Below, in pieces: positions 4,930 to 5,065 of a stretch of DNA of 5,065 nt. The DNA lies in NCBI GenBank assembly GCA_937894355.1, contig CALCRD010000202.1, positions 1-5,065 of the forward strand, written 5' to 3'. The notes under the pieces are model-generated. The model made no database searches and was not told where the DNA came from. It saw only the letters and a program-made list of their open reading frames with translations. This stretch comes from an uncultured Bacillus sp. (GTDB lineage: Bacteria; Bacillota; Bacilli; Bacillales; Cytobacillaceae). How positions within the stretch are numbered: position 1 is the first letter of the stretch; each line of letters begins with the position of its first letter. The position numbers were made by a program, and so were the translations under genes.

Positions 4930-5012
4930 AAGCGACGGAACTAATAAATAGACGGACAGATTCCGCTTAATTGGTGATTTTCAGCAAAAATAGCCTCAAT
5001 AGACGGAGAGAT
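4930..5012. repeat. Short direct repeats of an ATAGACGGA family in the gene-free right end
   Basis: The 15-mer AATAGACGGACAGAT (4947-4961) recurs as AATAGACGGAGAGAT (4998-5012), with one mismatch and a spacing of 51 nt. A third GACGGA lies at 4934-4939. AAGC...GGAA (4930-4940) can pair with TTCCGCTT (4961-4968) with a 3-nt bulge. No credible coding region or RNA gene is seen from 4922 to the end of the window. Confidence 0.55.
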
Positions 5013-5065
5013 GAGACTGTCGATTAACTCATTTAACCTTTTGGAAAACGAAGATTCCAACTATT

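Overview
The window looks like a chromosomal segment of an endospore-forming, AT-rich member of the Bacillaceae. The main evidence is a gamma-type small acid-soluble spore protein gene flanked by a FabL-type enoyl-ACP reductase, a YgaB-like coiled-coil protein, a DUF402 nucleotide phosphatase (NtdP/YgaC type) and a YgaD-type ABC exporter. From memory this is the same order as around yfhS-fabL-sspE-ygaB-ygaC-ygaD in Bacillus subtilis. Strong GGAGG ribosome binding sites, GTG/TTG starts and hairpin-plus-T-tract terminators also fit Firmicutes.

Layout. Positions 1-345 carry no gene. They hold a tandem array of large imperfect inverted repeats: the right half of one unit, then two complete units, separated by a conserved linker that begins TCCGCTTTTC. 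Each full unit folds on paper into a long hairpin with a 7-nt terminal loop and a bulge at the same place in the 3' arm. The array ends directly at the stop codon of a small minus-strand gene (346-570, YfhS-like, 74 aa). That gene is divergent from fabL (685-1437), and the two promoters overlap in the intergenic gap. Then follow, all on the plus strand, sspE (1553-1762), ygaB-like (2003-2254), ntdP (2459-2989) and a half-size ABC exporter (3124-4902). The last four genes each end in their own hairpin terminator; fabL has no obvious one. The tail, 4922-5065, has no gene but holds a second, unrelated short repeat family (ATAGACGGA).

How the genes relate. They do not form one pathway or one operon. 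fabL (membrane fatty-acid synthesis), ntdP (nucleotide hydrolysis) and the exporter look like growth-phase functions. sspE is a spore storage protein, and yfhS-like has a SigE-like promoter candidate. The terminators and individual promoters suggest mostly separate transcription units. The part least explained by ordinary annotation is the structured repeat array at the left end, with a probable solo remnant of the same family just upstream of the ABC gene's ribosome binding site. No defence system, CRISPR array, integrase or transposase gene is visible.
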